Notes: generated by a model not told the origin, from the letters alone. A stretch of DNA of 64,000 nt from Henriciella sp045287255 (GCF_045287255.1 NZ_CP137142.1:868001-932000); one strand, 5' to 3'. Positions 16,550-25,606 are shown, numbered from the stretch's first letter. Made by a program: numbers and translations.

Positions 16550-17929
16550 ATGGCTGTTGATATTTTGATGCCTGCGCTGAGCCCGACCATGGAAGAGGGC
16601 ACGCTGGCCAAGTGGCTGAAAGCCGAGGGTGATGTGATTGAGGCCGGCGATGTGATTGCCGAGATTGAGACCGACAAGGCGACCATGGAAGTCGAAGCGG
16701 TCGATGAAGGCACACTGGCCAAGATTGTTGTGCCCGCGGGCACAGAAGGCGTTCAGGTCAATGCTGTGATCGCGGTTCTGGCTGAAGAGGGCGAAGATGC
16801 GAGCAGTGTTGAGGCGAGCGGTGGCAGCGTTGCGCCTGCTACCCCGGAACCTGTCGTAGATGAGGCTCCGGCTGCGGCGGCCACGATGGACAGCGCGCCA
16901 GAAGCCGAAACTCTGACCAATCCGGATGTGCCAACCGGCACGACCTATACCAAGACCGCGGTACGCGATGCTTTGCGCGATGCCATGGCCGAGGAAATGC
17001 GCCGGGACGAGACTGTGTTCGTCATGGGTGAAGAAGTCGCCGAATATCAGGGCGCCTATAAAGTCACCCGTGAACTGTTGCAGGAATTTGGCGACAGACG
17101 CGTGGTCGATACTCCGATTACCGAGCATGGCTTTGCCGGGCTTGGCGTTGGCGCAGCCTTTGGTGGCCTGAAGCCGATTGTCGAGTTCATGACCTTCAAT
17201 TTCGCCATGCAGGCGATTGACCATATCATCAACTCGGCGGCCAAGACGCTGTATATGTCTGGCGGTCAGATGGGCTGTCCGATTGTGTTCCGTGGTCCGA
17301 ACGGGGCAGCGTCCCGCGTCGGCGCTCAGCACTCTCAAGATTATGCTGGATGGTATGGCCATGTGCCGGGCCTGAAAGTGGTTGCGCCCTATGATGCGGC
17401 CTCGGCGAAGGCACTGCTCAAGTCTGCGATCCGTGACCCGAATCCGGTCGTCTTCCTGGAGCATGAACTGCTCTATGGCCACGAGTTCGATGTACCGGAC
17501 CTCGATGACTACACCTTGCCAATCGGCAAGGCGGCGGTTGTGCGCGAAGGCACCGATGTGACGATTGTTGGGTATTCCCGCATGGTTGGGTTCGCACTCG
17601 AGGCGGCGGATACGCTGGCTGAGCAGGGTATCAGCGCCGAGGTCGTGGACCTGCGCTCCATTCGCCCACTCGACATGGAGACGATTGTTGAGAGCGTGAA
17701 GAAAACCAACCGCCTCGTGACGGCTGAAGAAGGCTGGAAGCATATGGGCGTTGGCGGCGAGATCGCGGCTGGCGTGACCGAGCACGCGTTCGACTATCTC
17801 GACGCCCCGCCACTGCGCGTGACGCAAAAAGATGTGCCGCTACCCTATGCGGGCAATCTGGAGGCGATGAGCCTGCCGGATGCGGGCGATATTGTCGAAG
17901 CGGCCAAGGCTGTTTGTGAGGGGATGTAA
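16550..17929 (+). CDS. pdhB: Pyruvate dehydrogenase E1 beta subunit with N-terminal lipoyl domain
   Basis: This 459-residue protein has a lipoyl domain at residues 1-80 (lipoyl Lys43 in ETDKATMEVEA), an Ala/Pro/Glu-rich linker (about 85-130) and then the transketolase-like E1-beta domain (about 137-459). The fused lipoyl domain is characteristic of the alphaproteobacterial PdhB. It lies between pdhA and pdhC in a tight operon, with one base to the pdhC ATG. Confidence 0.97.
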   Translation: MAVDILMPALSPTMEEGTLAKWLKAEGDVIEAGDVIAEIETDKATMEVEAVDEGTLAKIVVPAGTEGVQVNAVIAVLAEEGEDASSVEASGGSVAPATPEPVVDEAPAAAATMDSAPEAETLTNPDVPTGTTYTKTAVRDALRDAMAEEMRRDETVFVMGEEVAEYQGAYKVTRELLQEFGDRRVVDTPITEHGFAGLGVGAAFGGLKPIVEFMTFNFAMQAIDHIINSAAKTLYMSGGQMGCPIVFRGPNGAASRVGAQHSQDYAGWYGHVPGLKVVAPYDAASAKALLKSAIRDPNPVVFLEHELLYGHEFDVPDLDDYTLPIGKAAVVREGTDVTIVGYSRMVGFALEAADTLAEQGISAEVVDLRSIRPLDMETIVESVKKTNRLVTAEEGWKHMGVGGEIAAGVTEHAFDYLDAPPLRVTQKDVPLPYAGNLEAMSLPDAGDIVEAAKAVCEGM

Positions 17930-17930
17930 G

Positions 17931-19259
17931 ATGGCGATCAATATTACCATGCCCGCGCTCTCGCCCACGATGGAAGAGGGCACTCTGGCCAAGTGGACCG
18001 TCAAGGTTGGCGATGTCATTGAGGCCGGCGATGTCATCGCCGAGATTGAGACCGACAAAGCGACGATGGAAGTTGAAGCCGTCGATGAAGGCACGGTTGC
18101 GCAAATCCTCGTCGAGGCGGGGACAGAAGGCGTTCAGGTCAATGCGATTATCGCTGTGCTGGCCGAAGAAGGCGAGGATGCGAGCAGCATCTCTGCGCCA
18201 GCTGCGGATGCCCCGGCACCAGCCCCGAAAACCGAAGCGACGCCAGAACCTGCCGCAAAGGCTGAGCCTGCTCCAACCGCCACGCCAAGCCCTGCTCCGG
18301 CCGTGCCAGATACTCCGGTTAAACTCGCCAGTACTGCGGTTGGTGACGAGCGGATCAAGGCGAGCCCGCTGGCGCGCCGGATCGCAGCTCTGAAGGGCAT
18401 CGACCTTGCGGCGCTGAAAGGCAAAGGCTCTGGCCCGCATGGGCGGATCGTCAAACGCGATGTTGAAAATGCGCAGGCGATACCTGCGGCGGCCAAGCCG
18501 AGCACGTCTGCGGCGTCTCCGGATGGTTTGATCCTGCCGCAAATCCTCGATGATCGCGTCTATGCACCAGACAGCTATGAGCTGGTCCCGCTCGACGGGA
18601 TGCGCAAGACGGTGGCCAAGCGCCTGACGCAAAGCTTCATGCAGGTGCCGCACTTCCCGCTGAACGTCGACATTGCGCTCGATAAGCTGCTCAGCGCGCG
18701 CAAGGGCATTAATGAGGCCGCGCCAGAGGGCGTGAAAGTCTCGGTCAATGATATGCTGATCAAGGCCTCGGCCATGGCGCTGATGGCAGAGCCGGATTGT
18801 AATGCAAGCTTCAGCGATATTGGCATTGCCTACCACAAGGCCGCACATGTTTCTGTCGCTGTGGCGGTGGAAGGCGGCCTGATCACGCCGGTCATTTTCG
18901 ACGCCGAGAAGAAGGGCCTTGCCCAGATTGCCGCTGAGATGAAAGACCTCGCCACGCGGGCGAGGGAACGCAAATTGAAGCCGCAGGAATATACGGGTGG
19001 GACGTTCTCCATCTCCAATCTCGGCATGTTCGGGATCAAGAGCTTTGCCTCCATCATCAACCCGCCAGAGGGTATGATCCTGTCAGTTGGCGCGGGTGAG
19101 AAACGCCCAGTGGTCGGCGACGATGGCGCGCTGGACGTCGGCACAGTGATGAGCGTGACGCTAACCTGTGACCACCGCGTCATTGGCGGAGCCGAAGGCG
19201 CTCGCTGGCTGCAAGCCTTCAAGCGCTACGTTGAGACGCCTGAGAGCATGTTGCTTTAA
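17931..19259 (+). CDS. pdhC: Dihydrolipoamide acetyltransferase (PDH E2)
   Basis: This 442-residue E2 core has one lipoyl domain (Lys43), a Pro/Ala linker, an E3-binding domain near 140-177 (SPLARRIA...GPHGRIVKRDVE) and the catalytic acetyltransferase domain. The catalytic His415 sits in DHRVIGGAEGA. Most E2 enzymes carry HxxxDG here; this one has HxxxGG, so the second catalytic-motif acidic residue is replaced by Gly. The protein is otherwise intact. ATG 17931 comes right after the pdhB stop; the longer open frame from 17880 overlaps pdhB and is rejected. The lipoyl domain nearly duplicates that of pdhB at DNA level. Confidence 0.96.
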   Translation: MAINITMPALSPTMEEGTLAKWTVKVGDVIEAGDVIAEIETDKATMEVEAVDEGTVAQILVEAGTEGVQVNAIIAVLAEEGEDASSISAPAADAPAPAPKTEATPEPAAKAEPAPTATPSPAPAVPDTPVKLASTAVGDERIKASPLARRIAALKGIDLAALKGKGSGPHGRIVKRDVENAQAIPAAAKPSTSAASPDGLILPQILDDRVYAPDSYELVPLDGMRKTVAKRLTQSFMQVPHFPLNVDIALDKLLSARKGINEAAPEGVKVSVNDMLIKASAMALMAEPDCNASFSDIGIAYHKAAHVSVAVAVEGGLITPVIFDAEKKGLAQIAAEMKDLATRARERKLKPQEYTGGTFSISNLGMFGIKSFASIINPPEGMILSVGAGEKRPVVGDDGALDVGTVMSVTLTCDHRVIGGAEGARWLQAFKRYVETPESMLL

Positions 19260-19273
19260 CACTGGAGACCGTA

Positions 19274-20671
19274 ATGAACGACTTTGATCTTATCGTTATC
19301 GGCTCTGGCCCTGGCGGGTATGTGGCTGCGATCCGGGCGTCTCAGCTTGGGATGAAGACCGCGATTGTTGAGCGGGAGAATCTGGGCGGCGTGTGCCTGA
19401 ACTGGGGCTGTATTCCGACCAAGGCGCTGTTGCGCTCAGCGGAAGTTTTGCACCTTGCCAAGACGGCATCGGCCTATGGCTTGAAAGTCGATAAGGCGGA
19501 TTTTGATCTTGAGGGCGTGGTCAAGCGCTCGCGCGGGGTGGCAGCGCAGCTTTCGGGCGGTGTCAAACACCTGATGAAGAAGAATAAGATCACCGTGATC
19601 GAAGGCAGTGCGACCCTGAAAAAGGGGAAAGATGCGCCCGATGTCGTGGTGGGTGACAAGACCTATACGGCCAAGCATGTCCTGCTGGCGACCGGCGCGC
19701 GGGCGCGAGCGATCCCGCAGGCGGGCCTTGAGCCGGATGGCAAGCTGGTCTGGACCTATCGCGAAGCGATGACGCCGGACGTGATGCCAAAGCGCCTGCT
19801 GGTGATTGGCTCTGGCGCGATTGGGATCGAGTTTGCAAGCTTCTATAATGAGCTGGGTTCTGATGTGACTGTGGTTGAGGCGGTGGATCGTATCCTGCCG
19901 GCTGAGGACGCTGAAATCTCAACCTTTGCGCACAAATCGTTTGAGAAGCAGGGCATCACCATCAAGACCGCCGCGCAGGTCAAAGGCCTGAAAAAGGGCA
20001 AGAATAGCGTGACGGCGGAAGTCTCTATGGGCGGTAAGACAGAGATGATTGAGGTTGACCGCGTGATCCTCGCCATCGGCATTGTCGCCAATTCTGAAGG
20101 GCTCGGCCTGGAAGCACTCGGCGTAAAGCTCGACCGTACGCATGTGGTTGTCGACGGCTTTGGCCGCACGGGCGTCAAAGGGCTTTACGCGATTGGCGAC
20201 CTGACAGGCGGGCCATGGCTGGCGCATAAGGCAAGCCATGAAGGCGTGATCTGTGTTGAGGCGATCCATGGTAAAACCGCAGGCGCGCATCCGTTTGATC
20301 CATGGAATGTGCCCGGCTGTACCTATTCCCACCCACAGGTGGCGAGTGTCGGCCTGACCGAGGCGCAGGCCAAGGAAACCGGCAAGAAACTGAAAGTCGG
20401 CAAGTTCCCCTTTATCGGTAATGGTAAGGCGATTGCACTCGGTGCACCGGAAGGGCTGGTCAAGACGATCTTTGATGCAGAGACGGGTGAACTGCTTGGC
20501 GCACACATGGTCGGCGCGGAAGTCACCGAGCTTATCCAGGGCTATGTCATCGCGCGTGAGGGCGAGCTGACGGAAGAAGACCTGATGCACACAATCTTCC
20601 CGCATCCGACCTTATCAGAGATGATGCATGAAAGCGTCCTTGCCGCCGAGGGCCGAGCGCTGCATATCTGA
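19274..20671 (+). CDS. lpd: Dihydrolipoyl dehydrogenase (E3)
   Basis: This 465-residue flavoprotein reoxidises dihydrolipoyl groups of E2 with NAD+. The FAD-binding GSGPGGYVAA, redox disulfide Cys41/Cys46 (GGVCLNWGCIPTK), the NAD-binding GSGAIGIEFASF and the C-terminal HPTLSE catalytic His-Glu are all present. GGAG precedes its ATG and it closes the PDH cluster 14 bases after pdhC. It may also serve the 2-oxoglutarate complex. Confidence 0.97.
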   Translation: MNDFDLIVIGSGPGGYVAAIRASQLGMKTAIVERENLGGVCLNWGCIPTKALLRSAEVLHLAKTASAYGLKVDKADFDLEGVVKRSRGVAAQLSGGVKHLMKKNKITVIEGSATLKKGKDAPDVVVGDKTYTAKHVLLATGARARAIPQAGLEPDGKLVWTYREAMTPDVMPKRLLVIGSGAIGIEFASFYNELGSDVTVVEAVDRILPAEDAEISTFAHKSFEKQGITIKTAAQVKGLKKGKNSVTAEVSMGGKTEMIEVDRVILAIGIVANSEGLGLEALGVKLDRTHVVVDGFGRTGVKGLYAIGDLTGGPWLAHKASHEGVICVEAIHGKTAGAHPFDPWNVPGCTYSHPQVASVGLTEAQAKETGKKLKVGKFPFIGNGKAIALGAPEGLVKTIFDAETGELLGAHMVGAEVTELIQGYVIAREGELTEEDLMHTIFPHPTLSEMMHESVLAAEGRALHI

Positions 20672-20741
20672 TCTGCACGTCGTGATTTGATTTTTGTGGC
20701 TTGGGTTGCCACATGGGGGCCTTCGATTGATGGAGGCCGCC

Positions 20742-21665
20742 ATGCAGCCCAGCAATATTCAGCGTAATGACTTTGTCACCGGGTTCCGACCGCAGGGCCT
20801 GCCGGTGCGCGGCCGTGTGATCAAGCTCGGTTCTGAAAGCCTGTCGCCAATCCTGAAGCGGCATGCCTACCCTGATCATCTGGCCGAAATCCTCGGCGAG
20901 GCGTTGATGCTATCAGCGCTGGTTGGTTCAGGCATGCAGTTTGAAGGCAAAGTACTGGCGCAAGCGGAAGGCGATGGGCCGGTTTCCCTGTTGGTTGGTG
21001 AGTATGCCAAGACAGGCGGCCTGCGGGCCTATACCAAGCATGAACCTGAGCGCTGGGCCTGGCTGGAAAAGGTCAACAAGGGTGACAAGCCACATATGCC
21101 GCAACTGTTCGGTCCGACCGGACGACTAGGCCTGATCATCCTGCATGATAATCCGGATATGCAGCCTTATCAGGGTATTGTTCCCCTCGTGAAAGGCTCA
21201 TTGAGCCAATGCGCGCAGGAATACTTTATTCGCTCTGAACAGGTCGATACACGCTTGCGCATGCACATCCATAAGGATGCGGCAGGTGACTGGCATGGCG
21301 GCGGCATGATGATTCAGCGGATTGCCGGGGATGATAATCGCGGTGAAACCGAGGATGGCTGGCGTGAAGCCGAAGCCCTGTTTGCGACCCTCAAGGATGA
21401 GGAGTTGACCGATCAGGCTTTGCCTGTTGCGGACCTGCTCTATCGCTTGTTCCATGAAGGCGGGGTGGTGATGGATGAGGAACCGCAAATCCTTGAGGAT
21501 CGCTGCACCTGTTCACGTGAGCGGTTGATCGGCACGCTGGAAGGGATGGCCGATGAAAGCCTGCGCGAGTTGGTTGAACCGGATGGAAGTTTGAAAGTCG
21601 ACTGCCAGTTCTGTGCGCGCCAGTACATTATTCCGATTGATGATGTGACGGGGGCTGTCTCTTAG
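20742..21665 (+). CDS. hslO: Hsp33 redox-regulated chaperone
   Basis: This 307-residue protein is Hsp33, a cytoplasmic holdase switched on by oxidation. The four zinc-binding cysteines that form the redox switch are Cys255, Cys257, Cys288 and Cys291 (CxC...CxxC). The ATG at 20742 has GGAGG five bases before it; in-frame ATGs lie upstream at 20730 and 20694. It follows lpd on the same strand. A 25-bp perfect inverted repeat begins 27 bases after the stop. Confidence 0.95.
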   Translation: MQPSNIQRNDFVTGFRPQGLPVRGRVIKLGSESLSPILKRHAYPDHLAEILGEALMLSALVGSGMQFEGKVLAQAEGDGPVSLLVGEYAKTGGLRAYTKHEPERWAWLEKVNKGDKPHMPQLFGPTGRLGLIILHDNPDMQPYQGIVPLVKGSLSQCAQEYFIRSEQVDTRLRMHIHKDAAGDWHGGGMMIQRIAGDDNRGETEDGWREAEALFATLKDEELTDQALPVADLLYRLFHEGGVVMDEEPQILEDRCTCSRERLIGTLEGMADESLRELVEPDGSLKVDCQFCARQYIIPIDDVTGAVS

Positions 21666-21691
21666 ACTTTTTCTAGAGTTCTGACGAAGCA

Positions 21692-21765
21692 ATCCGCCCT
21701 CTCCCCCTGCCCAACCGCCCGCAGAGGCTACCCTTGGGGTGGTTGGGCAGGGGGAGAGGGCGGAT
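21692..21765. repeat. Perfect inverted repeat, 25-base arms
   Basis: The arm at 21692-21716 (starting ATCCGCCCTCTCC) is exactly reverse-complementary to 21741-21765, around a 24-base spacer that itself contains ACCC-TTG-GGGT. There is no T tract, so it is not a typical intrinsic terminator. It lies between hslO and the nitronate monooxygenase gene and could be a mobile palindromic repeat unit or a transcript-stabilising hairpin. Confidence 0.8.
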
Positions 21766-21866
21766 CAGTATTTAAGACGCACCACCCCTCCCCAACGTCA
21801 GGCTTGCCCTTCGGTCCCTTTGCGCGGCATTGTGCGGCGGTAAAGATAACCGGAGGGACTAAGTCC

Positions 21867-22856
21867 ATGAAAACCGCGATCACAGAGATGTTTGGCATTG
21901 AGCACCCGATTATTCAGGGTGGGATGCACTTTGTTGGCTTTGCCGAAATGGCGGCGGCTGTTTCGAATGCCGGGGGCCTTGGCATCATCACAGCGCTGAC
22001 CCAGCGTACGCCGGCTGATCTCGCCAACGAGATCGCCAAATGCCGCGACATGACGGACAAGCCGTTCGGCGTGAACATCACCTTCTTGCCAAGCCTGACC
22101 CCGCCAGACTATCCGGCAATTGTTGAGGCAGTGATCAAGGGCGGTGTGAAGGTTGTTGAGACGGCTGGGCGCAATCCGGCGCAGGTTCTGCCGCATCTTA
22201 AAGATGCCGGGATCAAGGTGATCCACAAATGTACCTCTGTGCGTCACTCCTTGAAGGCGCAGGATATTGGCTGTGATGCGGTATCTGTGGATGGCTTTGA
22301 GTGTGGTGGCCACCCGGGCGAGGATGATGTGCCGAACATGATCCTGTTGCCACGTGCCGCTGATGAGCTGGATATCCCATTCGTCTCTTCCGGTGGACAG
22401 GCTGATGGGCGCTCTCTGGTGGCGTCTCTGGCGATGGGTGCTGAAGGTATGAACATGGGCACACGGTTCATCGCGACCAAGGAAGCGCCAGTCCACCAGA
22501 ATGTGAAAGACGCAATCGTGGCCGCTTCTGAACTCGATACGCGCCTCGTTATGCGTCCGCTGCGCAATACGGAACGCGTTCTGACCAATGAGGCGGTTGA
22601 GCGCCTGTTGGAAAAGGAAAAGGCGCTGGGCGCTGATCTGAAATTTGAGGACATTGTTGAGGAAGTGGCCGGGGTTTATCCAAAGATCATGATGGAAGGC
22701 GAGATGGATGCCGGGGCCTGGTCGTGCGGTATGGTGGCTGGTCTGATCAATGACATTCCGACCTGTAAGGAACTGATCGACCGGATCATGAAAGAGGCTG
22801 ATGAGATCATCAACCAGCGTCTGGCCATGTTCCAGAATGGTCGCGTGAATGCCTAA
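21867..22856 (+). CDS. Nitronate monooxygenase family protein
   Basis: This 329-residue FMN enzyme belongs to the nitronate monooxygenase (former 2-nitropropane dioxygenase) family. It has the N-terminal PIIQGGM, GGLGIITAL, the VDGFECGGHPGEDD segment and a C-terminal half with GMNMGTRF that binds FMN phosphate. Family members oxidise alkyl nitronates and some detoxify propionate-3-nitronate; others may act on different substrates. CGGAGGGA supports ATG 21867. A terminator-like hairpin separates it from the SDR gene. Confidence 0.9.
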   Translation: MKTAITEMFGIEHPIIQGGMHFVGFAEMAAAVSNAGGLGIITALTQRTPADLANEIAKCRDMTDKPFGVNITFLPSLTPPDYPAIVEAVIKGGVKVVETAGRNPAQVLPHLKDAGIKVIHKCTSVRHSLKAQDIGCDAVSVDGFECGGHPGEDDVPNMILLPRAADELDIPFVSSGGQADGRSLVASLAMGAEGMNMGTRFIATKEAPVHQNVKDAIVAASELDTRLVMRPLRNTERVLTNEAVERLLEKEKALGADLKFEDIVEEVAGVYPKIMMEGEMDAGAWSCGMVAGLINDIPTCKELIDRIMKEADEIINQRLAMFQNGRVNA

Positions 22857-22886
22857 TTGGCCGCGCTAAAATAAAAACAGCTTTTG

Positions 22887-22919
22887 ACTGCCTGTGGGGA
22901 GGTCCCTGCAGGCAGTTTG
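22887..22919 (+). terminator. Terminator-like hairpin
   Basis: ACTGCCTG (22887-22894) pairs with CAGGCAGT (22909-22916), with GGA/TCC inside, followed by a short T run. It lies 30 bases after the nitronate monooxygenase stop. Confidence 0.55.
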
Positions 22920-22939
22920 CATATTGGGAGGAAAAAAGA

Positions 22940-23782
22940 ATGACTGAGATTGCCGGAAAGGTGGCCTTCATTACAGGCGGAGCAGGTGGCCTAGGCTTGG
23001 CCATGGCGCGGGCCTTTGCTGCGAAGGGGGCCAAGGTCATGTTGGCTGATCGTGACGCAGAGGGCCTCTCAAAAGCCGCAGCAGCGCTTGCTGCGGATGG
23101 TGTGGACGTCGGGACAGTGACATGTGATGTGACCGATGTTGATGCGCTAAAGGCTGCGGCTGCTGCAACGATTGAGCGGTTCGGGAAAGTCCACATTGTC
23201 GCCAATAATGCTGGTGTTGCCGTTGGTGGGCAGCCCGGTGAAATCCCGCTGGAAGACTGGCGCTGGATTGTCGATATCAACCTCATGGGCGTCGCCTATG
23301 GGGTGGAAATTTTCACACCCTTGATCGAGCAGCATGGTGAGGGTGGGCATATCGTCAATACAGCCTCTATGGCTGGCCACGTCGCGATGCCGGGCATGGG
23401 CCCTTATCATGCCACCAAATATGCTGTGGTTGGGTATTCCGAAGCGTTAAACGTTGAGCTTGGCCCGCGTGGCATTGGCGTCAGCGTCCTCTGTCCAGCC
23501 TGGGTGAAGACCAATATTCACAATACAGGCTTTGATAAGCCTTCTGGCGGGATGAGCCGCGAAGAGGCGCAATCTGATCCACAGTATCAGCAAATGGCCT
23601 CCGTGATTGATGGCGGGCTCGATGCCGATCTGGTTGGCGGCTGGGTGACCGATTGTGTGGAGGCTGATCGCCTGTACATCTTTACCCATCCGACTTTCGC
23701 GCCCTTCATTGAAGCGAAGTATGGGCAGATCAAAGCTGACTATGACGCGGCAGCGCAGGATGGTCGGTTCGAGGGTGTCTGA
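22940..23782 (+). CDS. Short-chain dehydrogenase/reductase
   Basis: This 280-residue classical SDR has the NAD(P)-binding TGGAGGLG at residues 12-19, NNAG, and the catalytic Tyr156-x3-Lys160. Asp at the end of the second strand (LADRD) favours NAD(H). The downstream C-terminal part is typical of fatty-acid or steroid-alcohol dehydrogenases, but the substrate is not defined. GGGAGG precedes its ATG. It ends in a strong hairpin terminator shared with the converging thioredoxin-like gene. Confidence 0.9.
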   Translation: MTEIAGKVAFITGGAGGLGLAMARAFAAKGAKVMLADRDAEGLSKAAAALAADGVDVGTVTCDVTDVDALKAAAAATIERFGKVHIVANNAGVAVGGQPGEIPLEDWRWIVDINLMGVAYGVEIFTPLIEQHGEGGHIVNTASMAGHVAMPGMGPYHATKYAVVGYSEALNVELGPRGIGVSVLCPAWVKTNIHNTGFDKPSGGMSREEAQSDPQYQQMASVIDGGLDADLVGGWVTDCVEADRLYIFTHPTFAPFIEAKYGQIKADYDAAAQDGRFEGV

Positions 23783-23806
23783 TCAAGTTTCATAGCAAGC
23801 ATAAAG

Positions 23807-23849
23807 AAACCCGGCGCGGAGGGGAGGCTCCCATCCAGCGCCGGGTTTT
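23807..23849. terminator. Bidirectional rho-independent terminator
   Basis: AAACCCGGCGC (23807-23817) pairs exactly with GCGCCGGGTTT (23838-23848); A and T runs flank both sides, so it can stop both the SDR transcript and the converging thioredoxin-like transcript. Confidence 0.9.
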
Positions 23850-23863
23850 GCTTTTCTGAGCGC

Positions 23864-24307
23864 TTAAGAAAGCGCTGCGGCATCTGTAATGGCGCTGGCG
23901 ATCTCGGCTTCGCTCATCGACTTGCTGACGGTGCTGATAATCTCACCTGACTCGCGTTCGATCAGGTAAAGCTTGCCCGTCTTGATCTTGTTGCCAAACT
24001 CACCCCGCATGGTTGCTTCGACACCAAGCGTTGCCGCATCAGCGAAGAAAGCATCGGCATCTTTCTTGGTGTAGTCGATGGTGAAAAACTCAACACCATC
24101 AAACGTATTGGCGGCTTGAACGGCTTTGACTTTTGGGTCGAGGGCTTTGCAGCTGCCACACCAGTCGGCATAGCTCATTACGGCTATGACGCGGGCGTCT
24201 TCACTGGGCGCTGTGATGGCGGCGGGGGGTGTGGTCTCGGCCGATGTGGACTGACCCGAACAGGCCGCCGCGACTGAGAGCGCAGCAGCAGCAAGAATAA
24301 GGCGCAT
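23864..24307 (-). CDS. Thioredoxin-like lipoprotein
   Basis: This 147-residue protein has a lipoprotein signal (VAAAC, Cys16) followed by a thioredoxin fold with WCGSC (Cys50, Cys53), a variant of WCGPC in which Ser replaces Pro. It probably acts as a membrane-tethered periplasmic thiol oxidoreductase. The ATG at 24307 has AGGAGG just upstream. No cytochrome maturation or Dsb partner is next to it. Confidence 0.85.
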   Translation of the reverse strand: MRLILAAAALSVAAACSGQSTSAETTPPAAITAPSEDARVIAVMSYADWCGSCKALDPKVKAVQAANTFDGVEFFTIDYTKKDADAFFADAATLGVEATMRGEFGNKIKTGKLYLIERESGEIISTVSKSMSEAEIASAITDAAALS

Positions 24308-24376
24308 GGGAAACCTCCTATTATGCGGCGGGGTTTTGCATAACATGCGGGGGGAGGTGGTGTGCTCACAAGTGCG

Positions 24377-24823
24377 TTATGAGGTGCGCGCTTCCTCGGC
24401 CCCTTTGCGGGCCAGTTCGTCGGCCTTTTCATTGCCTTCGTCACCAGCATGGCCTTTGACCCATATCCATTCAATCTCGTGACGTTTGCAAGCCTCTTCC
24501 AAAGCTTGCCATAAGTCCTGGTTTTTGACCGGTTTTTTCGCGGCGGTTTTCCAGCCATTACGCTTCCAGCCATGAATCCATTTGGTCAGGCCATCTTTGA
24601 CATAGGTGCTGTCAGTATGCAGGCGCACAGTGCTGGGCTTCTTCAGAGCGTTGAGCGCTTCAATCGCGCCTCTCAGCTCCATGCGGTTATTGGTGGTATC
24701 GGGTTCACCGCCATAGAGTTCCTTGCGGTTCTTGCCCGAAACGAGCAAGGCACCCCAGCCGCCAGGGCCGGGATTACCGCTGCATGCACCATCGGTCCAG
24801 ATTTCGATCTTTGTCTTACTCAT
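24377..24823 (-). CDS. rnhA: Ribonuclease HI
   Basis: This 148-residue nuclease cleaves RNA in RNA-DNA hybrids. The catalytic residues line up with the E. coli enzyme: Asp11, Glu49, Asp71, His124 and Asp134 (TDGACSGNPGPGG, NNRMEL, HTDSTYV, GHAGDEGNEKAD). The basic handle region GWKRNGWKTAAKKP is also present. The ATG at 24823 is where homology begins; the frame is open upstream to 24928 but that stretch is not conserved-looking. It is downstream of a membrane-protein gene on the same strand. Confidence 0.96.
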   Translation of the reverse strand: MSKTKIEIWTDGACSGNPGPGGWGALLVSGKNRKELYGGEPDTTNNRMELRGAIEALNALKKPSTVRLHTDSTYVKDGLTKWIHGWKRNGWKTAAKKPVKNQDLWQALEEACKRHEIEWIWVKGHAGDEGNEKADELARKGAEEARTS

Positions 24824-24861
24824 GCTTGCGAAGTGGCCGGGTTTGCGTGCGAGTTCAAGGC

Positions 24862-25464
24862 CTAGAACACGTCGACATTGATCTGTTTCACTTGCTCGGC
24901 TGGCTTGACGATGGCCAGGAAAAGCCAACCACAGGCAAGGCCTGCGATTGCACCAATCAACGAACCACCTAGCATTGCGCCCATTGTAAATGAGGGCTCA
25001 ATGCCGGAGCGCCCGAAGAGAGAGGCCCCCGAGAATAACAGACAGGTGCCGCCAACGAGCATCGCGCCCCAAAGGCTCGCCCAGCGATAGTAAGGCAGAG
25101 GGCGGATAATGCCGCGATGGGGAAAACGACCGATAGAAAGCCCCAATGCCAGCCATGCGGCAGGGATTGTCACGTAGAAGAGCCACCAGTTCATTGCGGA
25201 GAGCAGGACGGCAAAGCCAGCACCGGCCCAGAAGTCCTCGCCGCTTAAAAAATTCCCACGAAAGCCCATCAGATTGCCAGCAATGGAGCCGACAAAACCG
25301 ATAGCGAAGGCAACCAGGGCGACACTGACGCAGGCCGCAACCCCGCAAAGGAAACAGGCTAGGCCAACGCGTTTCAGTTTAGGCTTGGTGAGTCGATAAT
25401 CCGAGGCGCGCGCGCCTGGCATTTTCGTTACCGCGACCGTTCCGTTCTCGCCAAACTCTGTCAT
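24862..25464 (-). CDS. Hypothetical membrane protein, four helices
   Basis: I do not recognise this 200-residue protein. About 32 soluble residues precede four hydrophobic segments (about 33-63, 78-110, 127-150, 158-185), and the protein ends in a short soluble tail. No catalytic motif is evident. It lies 38 bases upstream of rnhA on the same strand and may share its transcript. The gene seems intact with normal codon use for the window. Confidence 0.65.
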   Translation of the reverse strand: MTEFGENGTVAVTKMPGARASDYRLTKPKLKRVGLACFLCGVAACVSVALVAFAIGFVGSIAGNLMGFRGNFLSGEDFWAGAGFAVLLSAMNWWLFYVTIPAAWLALGLSIGRFPHRGIIRPLPYYRWASLWGAMLVGGTCLLFSGASLFGRSGIEPSFTMGAMLGGSLIGAIAGLACGWLFLAIVKPAEQVKQINVDVF

Positions 25465-25550
25465 GGCTGAAATCCTTGCTAGGCTTAGTTAAGGTGTCAT
25501 GATCGACAAGTGCGGCAAGGGGCGGGCCGTCGCAGGGCAATTCTGGATAC

Positions 25551-25586
25551 AAAAAAGGCTTCGGTGGGGAGAACCGAAGCCTTTTG
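25551..25586 (-). terminator. Rho-independent terminator after ctrA
   Basis: Read on the minus strand, AAAAGGCTTCGG and CCGAAGCCTTTT form a 12-base-pair stem with a nine-base loop followed by T residues, about 20 bases beyond the ctrA stop. Confidence 0.9.
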
Positions 25587-25606
25587 AATAGTCATTGCTG
25601 GATGGC

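Noticed and set aside
16361..17827. 488-residue antisense frame across pdhA-pdhB
   Set aside because: It is a mirror of codon bias in the highly conserved PDH genes, rich in Arg and His, with no recognisable domain.
17880..17930. Extended N-terminus of pdhC inside pdhB
   Set aside because: The lipoyl domain begins exactly at ATG 17931 and the extra part merely reads pdhB in another frame.
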